A program made the position numbers and the translations under genes. From Alkalicoccus saliphilus (GTDB taxonomy: Bacteria; Bacillota; Bacilli; Bacillales; Salisediminibacteriaceae), in assembly GCF_003044065.1 (NCBI RefSeq), contig NZ_PZJJ01000016.1:1-64000 (forward strand): DNA of 64,000 nt. Reading direction: 5' to 3'. Positions 43,033-52,040 of this stretch are shown here, in pieces. Positions within the stretch are counted from its first letter, which is position 1. Each line of letters begins with the position of its first letter. Under the pieces are notes generated by a model, which had not been told where the DNA came from, made no database searches, and was given only the letters and a program-made list of their open reading frames with translations.

Positions 43033-43388
43033 TCCTGCACTTTCCGGCGGAAACTTGCCGTGGGCTTGTCTTCAGCTATTTCTGCCGAAGCTGAGCTTCT
43101 TCAGAAAGGATCTTCCGACTTCGCTTATTCCCACCGGCGTCACCGCCGAACGTTTCGAAGAATAAAAAACACTTTATGTAAGAAACAGGCCTGGACAGCG
43201 TCTTCCTTTTAGGTCAGAAACCTTCTTTATTACTTTTCTGCTTAATCGACTCCCTTGGCAATAGAGGACGAACCAAAGATCCGTTCTGGCGGAGAAATCA
43301 GCTGATCTTTTCCCGCCAGAAAAGCGTTTCACGGAGGCGTAAGTATGGAAGCATCTCCCTATGCATAAAAAAGCACTTTATAAACAGA
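43033..43388 (+). repeat. Dispersed intergenic repeat, copy B
   Basis: Shares ordered blocks with copy A: TTTCC.GCGG, CTTGCCGTGGGCT, AGGATCTTCCGACTTCGCTT (43107 onward), GGCGTCACCGCCG, CGACTCCC, GAGGACGA, AAAGCGT, GGAGGCG and the terminal CACTTTATAAACAG. No conserved ORF. Confidence 0.7.
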
Positions 43389-43390
43389 CT

Positions 43391-43424
43391 GAAAAAAACG
43401 CCCTCTAAGAAGCGTTTTTTTAAT
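43391..43424 (-). terminator. Terminator after the 2-hydroxyacid dehydrogenase gene
   Basis: Minus-strand stem AAAACGC / GCGTTTTTTT just past the stop codon. Confidence 0.7.
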
Positions 43425-43450
43425 AGTTACATTTGTTAAGAAAGACGGAC

Positions 43451-44407
43451 TTAATAACCAGCTTCGTAATCGACTACATTCACCGGCAGTTCTTTGTTTT
43501 CCGTGTATGCCTGGAGGTTTGGAATAAAAATATCACGAATAACACGCTCATTGTATTTTTCGGTGGACCCTGCGGTGTGGGGAGTCATTATGACGTTTTC
43601 CATCGTCCAGAACGGATGGTCTTCCGGCAGCGGCTCTTCTGTAAAAACATCCAGACCGGCTCCGGCAATGTTTTCCTGCTCGAGTGCAGCGATCAGAGCT
43701 TTTTCATCTACCGTATCCCCCCGGCCGATGTTCACAAAAAATGTTTCGGGATTCATCTTCTCGAAAATAGTTTCTGAAAAAAGATGCTTTGTTTCTTTTG
43801 TAGAAGGAAGCGTATTAACGACGTAATCGTATTCCGGAAGTTTTTCTGCCGCTTCCTCGAATGTCATGACTTCGTCCGTATACGGGGTATTTTTGACAGT
43901 GCGGCGTACGCCTGCGACGTGCATTCCAAACGCTTTGGCAATTTTAGCTGTTTCTTTGCCTATCGCGCCCATCCCGTAAATAAGAACAGCTTTCTCATGC
44001 ATTTCTTTTTTTAAATGAGCATGATGCCATGTTTTCTTCTCCTGCTGCCGCACATACGTATGCAGCTTTCGTGTCCAGCCTAGAAGAAAAGCAAAAATCG
44101 TTTCCGAAATCGGATAGGCATGTACGCCATTTGCACTCGTAACTGTGTATCCTTTCTGCTCGTATTCCCGAAGCGGCAGCTGATCCACTCCGGCGCTCCA
44201 CGTCTGAATCCATTGGAGCGGCGCCTTTTCTATTAACGATTCAGCCATTTTCGGTTTCCATCCGGCAATGATTTCCGCTTCGTTTATGTACGGCTCCCAT
44301 GTGGAATTGTCTTTCCCCGTTATGATTTTATAGTCTGGAGCAGCTTTCTCCACCTCTTTTTTTAATTCTTCGTTAATATTTTGTGCAATAATGATTGTTT
44401 TCTTCAT
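43451..44407 (-). CDS. D-2-hydroxyacid dehydrogenase, NAD-dependent
   Basis: 318 residues from the ATG at 44407 (AAGGAGG upstream). Rossmann motif YGMGAIGKETAKIAKAFG, catalytic Arg region NIGRGDTVDEKALIAAL, Glu in GLDVFTEEPLP and catalytic His in MTPHTAGST are all present. Family members reduce 2-ketoacids (glyoxylate, hydroxypyruvate, phenylpyruvate); the substrate is not evident. An upstream in-frame extension of 80 codons lacks homology. Confidence 0.88.
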   Translation of the reverse strand: MKKTIIIAQNINEELKKEVEKAAPDYKIITGKDNSTWEPYINEAEIIAGWKPKMAESLIEKAPLQWIQTWSAGVDQLPLREYEQKGYTVTSANGVHAYPISETIFAFLLGWTRKLHTYVRQQEKKTWHHAHLKKEMHEKAVLIYGMGAIGKETAKIAKAFGMHVAGVRRTVKNTPYTDEVMTFEEAAEKLPEYDYVVNTLPSTKETKHLFSETIFEKMNPETFFVNIGRGDTVDEKALIAALEQENIAGAGLDVFTEEPLPEDHPFWTMENVIMTPHTAGSTEKYNERVIRDIFIPNLQAYTENKELPVNVVDYEAGY

Positions 44408-44761
44408 AATTTCTGCCTCCTTTTTTGTCTTGATCGTTCTATTATATTCCCTCTCTTTCTTCTTAAAGAAACATGGCCCGGAAAAATCATCGTGGTCCAT
44501 GCGAACTTCCGGACACGTTATTGAAGAAGTACTTTCAAACGAGTCTCCCACTTTCTCCAATCCCCATTCATCTGCTTTTCTTGCCCCTGTTGGAAGTGTA
44601 TCTCCAGCTCTTCTTTTACGGGAAGTGAAGTTTCCTCCGGCAGCCACAACCGAACGTCTACACAGCTTTTATTCATCTGTCACAGAACTTTCTTTAGCAG
44701 GAAATGAAGTTTTTTACTATACTAAAAAAAGTATGATTAATTTGATAAAGGAGTTTTTGTT
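44408..44761. other. Intergenic region between divergent genes
   Basis: Open in two frames but without homology, so not annotated as a gene. A TATACT-like -10 near 44718 with an ATACT/AGTAT repeat around an A run probably belongs to the promoter of the gene at 44762. Confidence 0.4.
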
Positions 44762-45142
44762 ATGTCCTACAGTAAAATACTTCTGATCGCTTCGGCCGTC
44801 TTTGGAGTGATCGGTACCTTCATGGGAGGACACATGGCAGGAGCAGGCTCACCGGCTCTCCGCCCTGTACACGCCCACATTCTTGTCGTCGGCTGGCTCT
44901 CTCTTTTTTCCTGGGCCATCTACTATAAAGTGTACCAGCCGAAAAAAAGCTGGATGACAGCCGCTCATGTCTGGACCGCTCTCATCGGAACTATCGGTCT
45001 GACTTCGGGTATGTATGTTTTTATGCTTGATACTATTCCGCTGCCTGATCTTTTCAGCCTGCTTTTCTATATTATCAGCGGTACGATTCTGACAGTCAGC
45101 TATGTACTTTTTCTTATTCTGGCTGTGAAAACGCCGGAGTAG
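44762..45142 (+). CDS. Small four-helix membrane protein
   Basis: 126 residues with four TM helices (about 5-25, 38-58, 68-88, 95-118). Histidines in GGHMAGAG and RPVHAHILVVGW face the first two helices, recalling heme-copper-oxidase-like or NnrS-like membrane proteins, but no family can be named with confidence. Preceded by AAAGGAG. Sixty bp upstream of modB; a functional link is possible but unsupported. Confidence 0.6.
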   Translation: MSYSKILLIASAVFGVIGTFMGGHMAGAGSPALRPVHAHILVVGWLSLFSWAIYYKVYQPKKSWMTAAHVWTALIGTIGLTSGMYVFMLDTIPLPDLFSLLFYIISGTILTVSYVLFLILAVKTPE

Positions 45143-45201
45143 CTCATGCGGAAATCAATTAGCTGGAATAACAGGGGTGCCGTCTGCGGGGGAGCAAAAC
45201 T

Positions 45202-45870
45202 GTGATAGAACTGATGGAAGCCGTCTGGACACCCCTTCTTCTTTCACTCCGAGTGGCACTTGTGGCGACAGCCGCAGCATTTACTGCAGGGGTGCTGCTT
45301 GCCTGGTTGTTTGCTTTTTATAAAAACCGCTGGACGAGTTTTTTGTCCATTCTTGTAACTCTTCCACTCATCCTGCCGCCGACTGTACTCGGTTACTATC
45401 TGCTGGTTTCCATCGGCAGAAACAGCTTTATCGGCAGAAGCTACGAGCAGCTCACAGGAGGTCCGCTCGTCTTTACGTGGCAGGCTGCTGTTATTGCGGC
45501 TGCTATCGCGGCCCTGCCACTTCTTATCCGGCCGATTCAGGCTGCGTTTGAATCTGTGGATATCGAGTATCTTGGAGCCGCAAAGCTGGACGGTGCTTCT
45601 TCGTGGCAGCTTTTATATTATATTATTATGCCTCTGGCCTGGCGCGGTATTCTTGCAGGCCTCGTACTCGGCTTTGCCAGAGCCATGGGAGAGTTTGGGG
45701 CCACGCTGATGGTGGCAGGAAGCATTCCGGGCCGTACTCAGACGCTCTCTCTCGCCATTTATGACGCAGTCCAGGGCGACCGTATGGCCGAAGCAAACAT
45801 GATGGTACTGATTTTATCTGTTACAACGATCACTATTCTGCTCCTGGTACACCGGCGCTTTTCAAACTAA
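45202..45870 (+). CDS. modB: Molybdate-type ABC transporter permease ModB
   Basis: 222 residues, five TM helices. Family motifs LVTLPLILPPTVLGYYLL and EAA loop EYLGAAKLDGASSWQLLYYIIMP, then ARAMGEFGATLMVAGSIPG, identify ModB. GTG start behind GGGGGAG. Neither the binding protein ModA nor the ATPase ModC is in the window, so the permease must pair with components elsewhere or be a relic. Confidence 0.9.
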   Translation: MIELMEAVWTPLLLSLRVALVATAAAFTAGVLLAWLFAFYKNRWTSFLSILVTLPLILPPTVLGYYLLVSIGRNSFIGRSYEQLTGGPLVFTWQAAVIAAAIAALPLLIRPIQAAFESVDIEYLGAAKLDGASSWQLLYYIIMPLAWRGILAGLVLGFARAMGEFGATLMVAGSIPGRTQTLSLAIYDAVQGDRMAEANMMVLILSVTTITILLLVHRRFSN

Positions 45871-45890
45871 CTCCAAAGCAGTCATAAATT

Positions 45891-45930
45891 AAACAAAAGG
45901 TTCAGGGCATCGGCCCTGAACCTTTTGTTT
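45891..45930. terminator. Bidirectional terminator, modB / ytvA
   Basis: Perfect stem AACAAAAGGTTCAGGGC / GCCCTGAACCTTTTGTT between convergent genes. Confidence 0.9.
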
Positions 45931-46711
45931 ATGCTTCCTGATTATCCTTCGTTTCCAGTGATTCCATTGCCTGTTTGACTGAGCCGTATGTTTTGAGGGA
46001 AGAAAAATCAATTTCCAGGCCACGGGTTTTCATAGCTACAGCCGGTGTAATACCAGTTACAATCATTTCGACTCCTTTCAGCTTCAATAGATCACCCAGC
46101 TGAAAGATGCCGATGGTTGCCGTTTCATCGATGTCACTGAAACCCGATAAATCGACAATCAACATTTCAATATCTCCCTTTTCCAATTCCGGAAGTACCC
46201 GGTCTACGATGATTTCGATACGGTGCTCGTCGATATTTCCGATAACCGGAAGAATAGACACCCCTTCTTTTACTGGTACAAGAGGCGTGGAAAGCAGCTC
46301 TATTTCTTTATTGTAGGCGGCAATTTTCTCTTCAGCTTCCTTTGTCTGTGTAATATCTTTTTGAATTCCGACAAAATAGTACTGACCTTCTGTCTCGAGA
46401 TAAATCGGGTCGATGTGAAGCAGATTCCAAAAAGGTGTCCCATCCTTTTTGTAGTTTAAAATCTCGACAGACAACGGCTCCTTCTTTTTCACTGCCTGAC
46501 GAATCTGGTCCAGTGCTGCTTCCTCCGTCCGCTCTCCTTGAAGAAAGCGGCAGTTTTTGCCCATAATTTCCTCCCGGTCATAACCGGTAAGGTTTGAAAA
46601 TCCCTCATTCGCATAAATAATTGGATTATCCGGCTGCTCGGGATCGGTGACAATAAAGACGAGCTGTGTTTTTTCCAGTACTTTATTTTTCAAGGCCTGC
46701 AGGTCCTTCAT
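45929..46711 (-). CDS. ytvA: Blue-light photoreceptor YtvA, LOV-STAS
   Basis: 260 residues (B. subtilis YtvA 261). The N-terminal LOV domain (about 10-125) has the flavin-adduct motif GKNCRFLQG with reactive Cys54 and the ITQTKEAEEKI J-alpha linker; a C-terminal STAS domain (about 145-250) follows. YtvA binds FMN and sits in the stressosome with RsbR paralogues, raising sigma-B activity in blue light. The STAS site has DIDETATIG where RsbR has a phosphorylated Thr, as in YtvA. Lies 37 kb from the sigB operon it would feed. Confidence 0.93.
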   Translation of the reverse strand: MKDLQALKNKVLEKTQLVFIVTDPEQPDNPIIYANEGFSNLTGYDREEIMGKNCRFLQGERTEEAALDQIRQAVKKKEPLSVEILNYKKDGTPFWNLLHIDPIYLETEGQYYFVGIQKDITQTKEAEEKIAAYNKEIELLSTPLVPVKEGVSILPVIGNIDEHRIEIIVDRVLPELEKGDIEMLIVDLSGFSDIDETATIGIFQLGDLLKLKGVEMIVTGITPAVAMKTRGLEIDFSSLKTYGSVKQAMESLETKDNQEA

Positions 46712-46885
46712 TTTTTAAACCGCTCCTTTTTATCCTGACGCTCTCTCTATTTTACCTAAATTATTCAAAGAGTAAAAGACAAAGTGGATAGAATCACGTT
46801 TCGTTCTTAAAAAACCTCTGCTGATAATCCGGGATCCCTCCCGGATTTAATACCGCAAAAACTTTTTTGAAAGAAAATGATTGTT

Positions 46886-46919
46886 TTTGATTGCTTTTGA
46901 TTGATAAATCATTTATGAT
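46886..46919 (+). promoter_or_regulatory. fruR-fruK-fruA control region
   Basis: Two direct repeats TTTTGATTG, 10 bp apart (about 46886 and 46896), then TGATAAATCA and a -10-like TATGAT (46914-46919). The repeats are probable sites for the DeoR-type regulator; the -35 is ambiguous. Confidence 0.5.
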
Positions 46920-46949
46920 GTAGTTAATCAACTAAACGAGGTGACGTCT

Positions 46950-47708
46950 ATGCTGACTTTCGAACGTCAGGACATGATTCTTTCTTTATTAAAGCAGCAG
47001 AAAGTAGCTAAACTGTCTGAATTAACTGAAGCGACCGGTGCTTCTGAGTCTACAATACGAAGGGACTTGAGTGAACTTGAGCGACAGAATAAATTAAAGC
47101 GCATACATGGCGGTGCCTCCCTCCCTTCGAGGAAATCAGAGGAACCGGGAATGACAGAAAAAAAAGCATCATTCACTGCGGAAAAACAGCTGATCGGCCG
47201 ACATGCAGCTTCTCATGTTGAAGACGGAGACTCCATCTTTGTCGACGCAGGAACGTCTACTGAAGCAATGATCAGTCATATTCAAGCAAAAAACGTCATC
47301 ATCGTGACAAACGGGCTGAATATAATCGAAGCCTCCCTCCGATTCGGTTTTCGTACGTACGTCCTCGGTGGATATGTTAAGTCAGGAACACATGCACTGA
47401 TCGGCAAATCTGCCGTGGAGGCGATGCGGCAGTACCGCTTCGACAAAGCCTTTATTGGAACAAACGGAGTAGATGCTTCGTTCGGTTATTCCACTCCCGA
47501 CCCGGAGGAAGCCTATATTAAACAAATTGCGGTGCAGGAAGCCCAGGAAGCCTATGTACTGGCAGATTCCTCCAAGCTGAACCGCACCTCCTTTTCCAGG
47601 TTTGCCGGTCTTCAGGATGCCGCTTTAATTACAGAAGCGGGAAGCGACTCAGAAGAATACTTGCAGCAGCTCTCCGAATTAACATCTATCGAGGCGGTGA
47701 AAATATGA
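46950..47708 (+). CDS. fruR: DeoR-family repressor of the fructose operon
   Basis: 252 residues. DeoR helix-turn-helix SELTEATGASESTIRRDLSE at the N terminus and a sugar-phosphate sensor domain with VDAGTSTEAM and FIGTNGVD. ATG at 46950 is preferred because GAGGTG lies 6 nt upstream; a GTG at 46941 overlaps that site. First gene of fruRKA, overlapping fruK by 4 nt. Effector presumably fructose-1-phosphate. Confidence 0.93.
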   Translation: MLTFERQDMILSLLKQQKVAKLSELTEATGASESTIRRDLSELERQNKLKRIHGGASLPSRKSEEPGMTEKKASFTAEKQLIGRHAASHVEDGDSIFVDAGTSTEAMISHIQAKNVIIVTNGLNIIEASLRFGFRTYVLGGYVKSGTHALIGKSAVEAMRQYRFDKAFIGTNGVDASFGYSTPDPEEAYIKQIAVQEAQEAYVLADSSKLNRTSFSRFAGLQDAALITEAGSDSEEYLQQLSELTSIEAVKI

Positions 47709-48634
47709 TATATACAGTTACTTTAAACCCGTCCATTGATTATTTAGTGACCGTGGATGATTTTCATTTCGGTGCTACAAACCGGGCAGATGAGCAGCAC
47801 ATTGTTCCAGGAGGAAAAGGAATTAACGTTTCCAAAGTACTCGCATCGTTCGGTCTTTCTTCCCGCCTTTTTGGATTTACAGCAGGGTTCACGGGGGATT
47901 TTATCGAGTCCGAATTAAAAGTTCAGGGTCTCCAGACTGATTTCATCCGTGTAAACGGAACGACCCGGATTAACGTAAAGCTGAAAACCGACACAGAAAC
48001 AGAAATTAACGGACGCTCCCCTGTTGTGGAAGAAAAACATCTTCAGCAGCTGGCAGGGCAGATCGCTTCTCTTTCTGAAGGAGATACACTCGTCCTTTCC
48101 GGAAGCCTTCCGAAAAGCCTGCCGGCGGACACGTACCGGAAACTCACAGAAGAAGCTTTCCGAAACGGTATCCGGACGGTCGTTGATACGAGCGGCGCTC
48201 CGCTCCGGGAATCGCTTCAGGCTGCTCCGTTTTTGATCAAACCAAACATTGCAGAACTTGAAGCACTGTACGGGGAAAAAGCGGAAAATGAACAGGATGT
48301 TATCCGCCTGGCAGAAAAAGCTGTCGAAGAAGGAGCAGAACACGTACTCGTTTCCCGCGGCGGCTACCCGGCCCTCCTCGTTACTAAAGACAATGTTTAC
48401 ACCGCTTCTGTTCCAACCGGTGAAGTGAGAAACTCCGTCGGTGCAGGCGACTCTATGGTCGCCGGCTTCCTTTACGGCCTGGAACAGCAGCATGATATAA
48501 AGAAAGCTTTTCAGTACAGCATCGCTTTTGGATCCGCCACGGCATTTTCACTTAAGTTTGCGGAGAAAGAATCAATGGAGAAACTGCTGCCTGCCATTCA
48601 TATTACACACGAAAAGAAGGGGGAAGTAACATGA
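47705..48634 (+). CDS. fruK: 1-phosphofructokinase
   Basis: 309 residues of the PfkB family. Substrate-binding NPSIDYLV, GGKGINVSKVLASFG and the catalytic-Asp anion hole NSVGAGDSMVAGF are intact. It phosphorylates fructose-1-phosphate to fructose-1,6-bisphosphate. The start overlaps fruR and the stop overlaps fruA, each by ATGA. Confidence 0.96.
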   Translation: MIYTVTLNPSIDYLVTVDDFHFGATNRADEQHIVPGGKGINVSKVLASFGLSSRLFGFTAGFTGDFIESELKVQGLQTDFIRVNGTTRINVKLKTDTETEINGRSPVVEEKHLQQLAGQIASLSEGDTLVLSGSLPKSLPADTYRKLTEEAFRNGIRTVVDTSGAPLRESLQAAPFLIKPNIAELEALYGEKAENEQDVIRLAEKAVEEGAEHVLVSRGGYPALLVTKDNVYTASVPTGEVRNSVGAGDSMVAGFLYGLEQQHDIKKAFQYSIAFGSATAFSLKFAEKESMEKLLPAIHITHEKKGEVT

Positions 48635-50553
48635 ACATTACTGAGCTGTTAAAAAAGGAAACGATCATTCTTGATCTTTCTTCCCGCTCCAAAGAAGATG
48701 TTATTCATGAACTCGCTGCAGCACTGGATAACGCGGGCCATCTCTCAGACCGCCAGTCGTTTATTGACGCAATTAAGGAAAGAGAATCCCAGAGTTCCAC
48801 CGGGATCGGGGAAGGCGTAGCTATCCCGCACGCTAAAGTTGCCGCTGTTACTGAACCTGCCATCGTCTTTGGACGTACGCAGGACGGCATCGACTACGAT
48901 TCCCTCGACGGGGAAAAAGCCCATCTGTTCTTTATGATCGCTGCAAGCGAAGGCGCAAATGAAACCCACCTGCAGGCGCTGTCCCGTCTTTCCACACTTT
49001 TAATGGATGAGGATTTCCGCCAGACGCTTCTTACTTCAGATACGCCGGAGGGAGTTTTGAAAGCGGTTGATTCAAAAGAAAAAGAAAAACTCGCTGCTGC
49101 GGAAGCCGAAGAAGCGGAACAGGCAGAAAAAGACAAGCAGCGCGAAGCTGCCTCTGAAGCCTCCCGCCCGTACTTTGTTGCTGTAACAGGATGCCCGACA
49201 GGTATTGCCCACACGTATATGGCTGCGGATGGATTAAAAGATGCTGCCAAAAAGCTCGGCTATGACATCAAAGTAGAAACAAACGGGTCGGACGGCGTGA
49301 AAAACCGCCTCACGCAGGACGATATCAACCGGGCAGATGCTGTCATTATCGCAGCGGACACGAAAATTGAAACCGACCGCTTTGACGGTAAAAAGCTGCT
49401 TAACGCTCCTGTTACTGCCGGTATCCGGCGTCCCGAAAAACTTCTTCAGGAAGCTGAAAAAGGGGATCTTTCTGTACACCGTGCCTCCGGCAAAGGCTCC
49501 AAAGAAGAAAAGTCCCAGGGAGGCGGAACCGGCATCTACAAGCACTTGATGAGTGGTGTATCCAACATGCTTCCATTCGTTGTCGGTGGTGGTATTCTCA
49601 TAGCCATGTCCTTCTTCTTTGAAGATCCGGTCACCGGTGAGATGGGAGCCTTCGGAGAAATTCTCTCCACGATCGGCGGAGCGAACGCTTTCTTCTTCCT
49701 CGTCCCTGTTCTCGCCGGGTTTATCGCCTACAGCATCGCTGACCGTCCCGGTTTTGCTGCCGGTATGGTCGGTGGTCTCATGGCTCACACCGGAGAAGCC
49801 GGTTTCCTCGGCGGTATTATCGCTGGTTTCCTTGCCGGTTATCTCGTTCTCGGTATCCGTAAGCTGTTTGGATTCATGCCGGCATCTCTGGAAGGTATTA
49901 AAACGATTCTCGTCCTTCCACTCTTTGGTATATTTACAACTGGTTTCATTATGTACTTCCTTGTTGTCCCGCTCGCTGCGGTACAGTCAACGCTTGTAGC
50001 ATGGCTCGGCGGTATGGAAGCAGGCAACGCCGTTATTCTTGGATTGATTCTCGGCGGTATGATGGCTATAGATATGGGTGGACCTGTTAACAAATCCGCT
50101 TACGCCTTCGGTATTGCTATGATTGATGCAGGCAACTTTGCACCGATCGCAGCCATAATGGCCGGCGGCATGGTTCCGCCGCTCGGTATTGCTCTGGCAA
50201 CAACGTTCTTCAAGAAAAAATTCACGAAAGAACAGCAGGATGCCGGTAAAACGAATTACATCCTCGGAGCTTCCTTCATCACGGAAGGGGCGATTCCTTT
50301 CGCAGCTGCCGACCCAGGCCGTGTCATCCCTGCGATCATTGCAGGTTCTGCAACAGCCGGCGCGTTGGCCATGTTCTTCGGTAATTCCACCCCTGCACCG
50401 CACGGCGGTCTGTTCGTAATCGTTACAGGCCTCGTAGAGAATGCGCCACTTTATATCGTAGCCATTCTCGCAGGTTCTCTCGTAACGATGGTTCTTCTCG
50501 GTATCTTGAAAAAAGATATCGAACCGTCTGCCACAACAGACAAAGCAGCCTGA
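48631..50553 (+). CDS. fruA: Fructose PTS permease EIIABC
   Basis: 640 residues: EIIA with phospho-His67 in GVAIPHAKV (1-150), a charged linker, EIIB with phospho-Cys188 in VAVTGCPTGIAHTYMAADGL (about 180-280), and EIIC with about eight to nine TM helices (about 305-630; GGPVNKSAYAFG). It imports fructose as fructose-1-phosphate. Completes the fruRKA operon. Confidence 0.96.
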   Translation: MNITELLKKETIILDLSSRSKEDVIHELAAALDNAGHLSDRQSFIDAIKERESQSSTGIGEGVAIPHAKVAAVTEPAIVFGRTQDGIDYDSLDGEKAHLFFMIAASEGANETHLQALSRLSTLLMDEDFRQTLLTSDTPEGVLKAVDSKEKEKLAAAEAEEAEQAEKDKQREAASEASRPYFVAVTGCPTGIAHTYMAADGLKDAAKKLGYDIKVETNGSDGVKNRLTQDDINRADAVIIAADTKIETDRFDGKKLLNAPVTAGIRRPEKLLQEAEKGDLSVHRASGKGSKEEKSQGGGTGIYKHLMSGVSNMLPFVVGGGILIAMSFFFEDPVTGEMGAFGEILSTIGGANAFFFLVPVLAGFIAYSIADRPGFAAGMVGGLMAHTGEAGFLGGIIAGFLAGYLVLGIRKLFGFMPASLEGIKTILVLPLFGIFTTGFIMYFLVVPLAAVQSTLVAWLGGMEAGNAVILGLILGGMMAIDMGGPVNKSAYAFGIAMIDAGNFAPIAAIMAGGMVPPLGIALATTFFKKKFTKEQQDAGKTNYILGASFITEGAIPFAAADPGRVIPAIIAGSATAGALAMFFGNSTPAPHGGLFVIVTGLVENAPLYIVAILAGSLVTMVLLGILKKDIEPSATTDKAA

Positions 50554-50556
50554 TCA

Positions 50557-50598
50557 TAAAAAGCGTCCCGATTGCTGACAATCGGGGCGCTTTTTTCG
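50557..50598 (+). terminator. Terminator of fruRKA
   Basis: Stem AAAAGCGTCCCGATTG / CAATCGGGGCGCTTTT with T6. Confidence 0.85.
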
Positions 50599-50893
50599 GA
50601 TTATTTTCTTAAAGTTTTTGATGCCATCGTTACCCTGTTGTTTGTGTACGTCTTTTCTCCCCCTTCTCCACAGCCCGCCTTACCCAAATCGGGAATCGCC
50701 CCGCAGAAACAAAAAATCGCACACTTATTTTTTCATAACACACTGTTCAGGCCTGGGATTATTTCTTCTATGATGAATTTATTTTCTTTTCAGAGAACTT
50801 TTTCACTGTATTGTATTGTAAACAGGACTATTTTATGACATATTTGGTATATGAGGACTGGTACATATTACAAAATGAGGAGTGGTTAAGGGT

Positions 50894-51451
50894 ATGCTTA
50901 AAAAATGGATGATAGGCATCAGCAGCGCTGTTATTGTTACGTTCGGCGGCATGACAGCGGTCCATGCGGAGCACAGCGACACGAAAAACTGCGGGGATTT
51001 CGATACTGGAGAAGAAGTATGGGAATTCTGGACAGAGCACGGCTACAGCTCGGAAAATGACCCGGACAGACTCGATGGTGACAGCGACGGCGTTCCTTGT
51101 GAAGACCTGACTCTCAGCGCAGGCCTGGAAAGTGATTTCCTTGCCTACGATGAAGACCAGACAGGCAGCGAAGACAACAACAACAATAACAATGAAAATA
51201 ACAACAATGAGAACAACTCTAACGAAGAAAACAACTACAATGAAGCTAATAACGAAGACCACAACGAAAACAATAACAATGCGAACCACGAAGATGAGGA
51301 GAACAATAACGCAGCAGCGGGCAACAACGACGAAGGTGATGAAATGGCGGCTACGTCAACATCGTATCCACTCATGGCTCTTATCGGAATTATCGCTGCC
51401 GGTGCCGGTGGCTTTATGCTCTTCGGCCGTAAAAAAGCTGCACAGGCTTAA
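50894..51451 (+). CDS. Exported excalibur-domain protein with C-terminal anchor
   Basis: 185 residues. Signal peptide ends near AVHA. An excalibur domain (about 27-70) ends in the calcium-binding LDGDSDGVPCE. A linker of about 65 residues is almost pure Asn/Glu. A C-terminal hydrophobic helix and GRKKAAQA follow. This looks like a cell-wall sorting signal, but the LPxTG position reads MAATSTSYP. ATG at 50894 is preferred; the GTG at 50882 directly abuts GAGGA. Function unknown; excalibur domains also occur beside secreted nucleases. Confidence 0.75.
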   Translation: MLKKWMIGISSAVIVTFGGMTAVHAEHSDTKNCGDFDTGEEVWEFWTEHGYSSENDPDRLDGDSDGVPCEDLTLSAGLESDFLAYDEDQTGSEDNNNNNNENNNNENNSNEENNYNEANNEDHNENNNNANHEDEENNNAAAGNNDEGDEMAATSTSYPLMALIGIIAAGAGGFMLFGRKKAAQA

Positions 51452-51478
51452 TATCGTTTCGTACCGTCCTCATCTTCA

Positions 51479-51514
51479 GAGCCGTACTGGATATTCCAGT
51501 ACGGCTCTTATTTG
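51479..51514 (+). terminator. Terminator after the excalibur gene
   Basis: Perfect 12-bp stem GAGCCGTACTGG / CCAGTACGGCTC followed by TTATTTG. Confidence 0.8.
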
Positions 51515-51708
51515 TTTTCTGAAGTATTTTAAAAACAAGAAAGTCTGCTTTATGCTGAAAGACTTCTACACTTCTTTCTTTAAAAAACACCTTCTATCTT
51601 TACGTGGAATAAGATACACTATAATCAAATAGTCAGAATATACGATAAACATTTTCTTTTCAGCGTCCTGCCTTCCAGCACGTCTTTTCTTATTCTGACA
51701 GCGGGACT

Positions 51709-51897
51709 TTACCCTTTTTGTTTCATATATTTCTCCATGCGTGCATCATCTTTCATGTCCTTTACTACCAGAATCGCATGAATAACGCCCGGCACGTAAA
51801 AAATGAGTGTCAAAATAAGATTTATTAAAGCCTGGAATGGCTTTCCTGCAATAAGAACCGCCACCGGAGGCAGCAGGATGGCTAACAGCCACATCAT
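51709..51897 (-). CDS. YqaE/Pmp3-family membrane peptide
   Basis: 62 residues with two TM helices and the proteolipid pattern LLPPVAVLIAGKPFQALINL, then FYVPGVIHAILVV. Pmp3/YqaE proteins are small stress-linked membrane proteins implicated in salt tolerance in other organisms. ATG behind GAGGTG. The C-terminal tail KDMKDDARMEKYMKQKG is longer than in the minimal 52-residue forms. Confidence 0.85.
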   Translation of the reverse strand: MMWLLAILLPPVAVLIAGKPFQALINLILTLIFYVPGVIHAILVVKDMKDDARMEKYMKQKG

Positions 51898-52040
51898 ACG
51901 TCTTCACCTCACTTTATTTTTATGATTCCCTATTCCCCTATTAGGAGGTATTTACGCATACCAGCTTTTAAAAACTTCTCCCCCTGCTATTTTCTTTTTT
52001 GAACTAATTAATTATACAGCCACTTTAAAGGAGGAATTCG

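Noticed and set aside
44391-44786. Plus-strand ORF of 131 codons with a hydrophobic start
   Set aside because: Overlaps two supported genes, no homology, both strands happen to be open.
50828-51289. Hydrophobic Val/Ile-rich ORF antisense to the excalibur gene
   Set aside because: Mirror translation of the Asn/Glu-rich linker (AAY/GAR codons read backwards); the same artefact occurs opposite rsiX and the GerMN lipoprotein.
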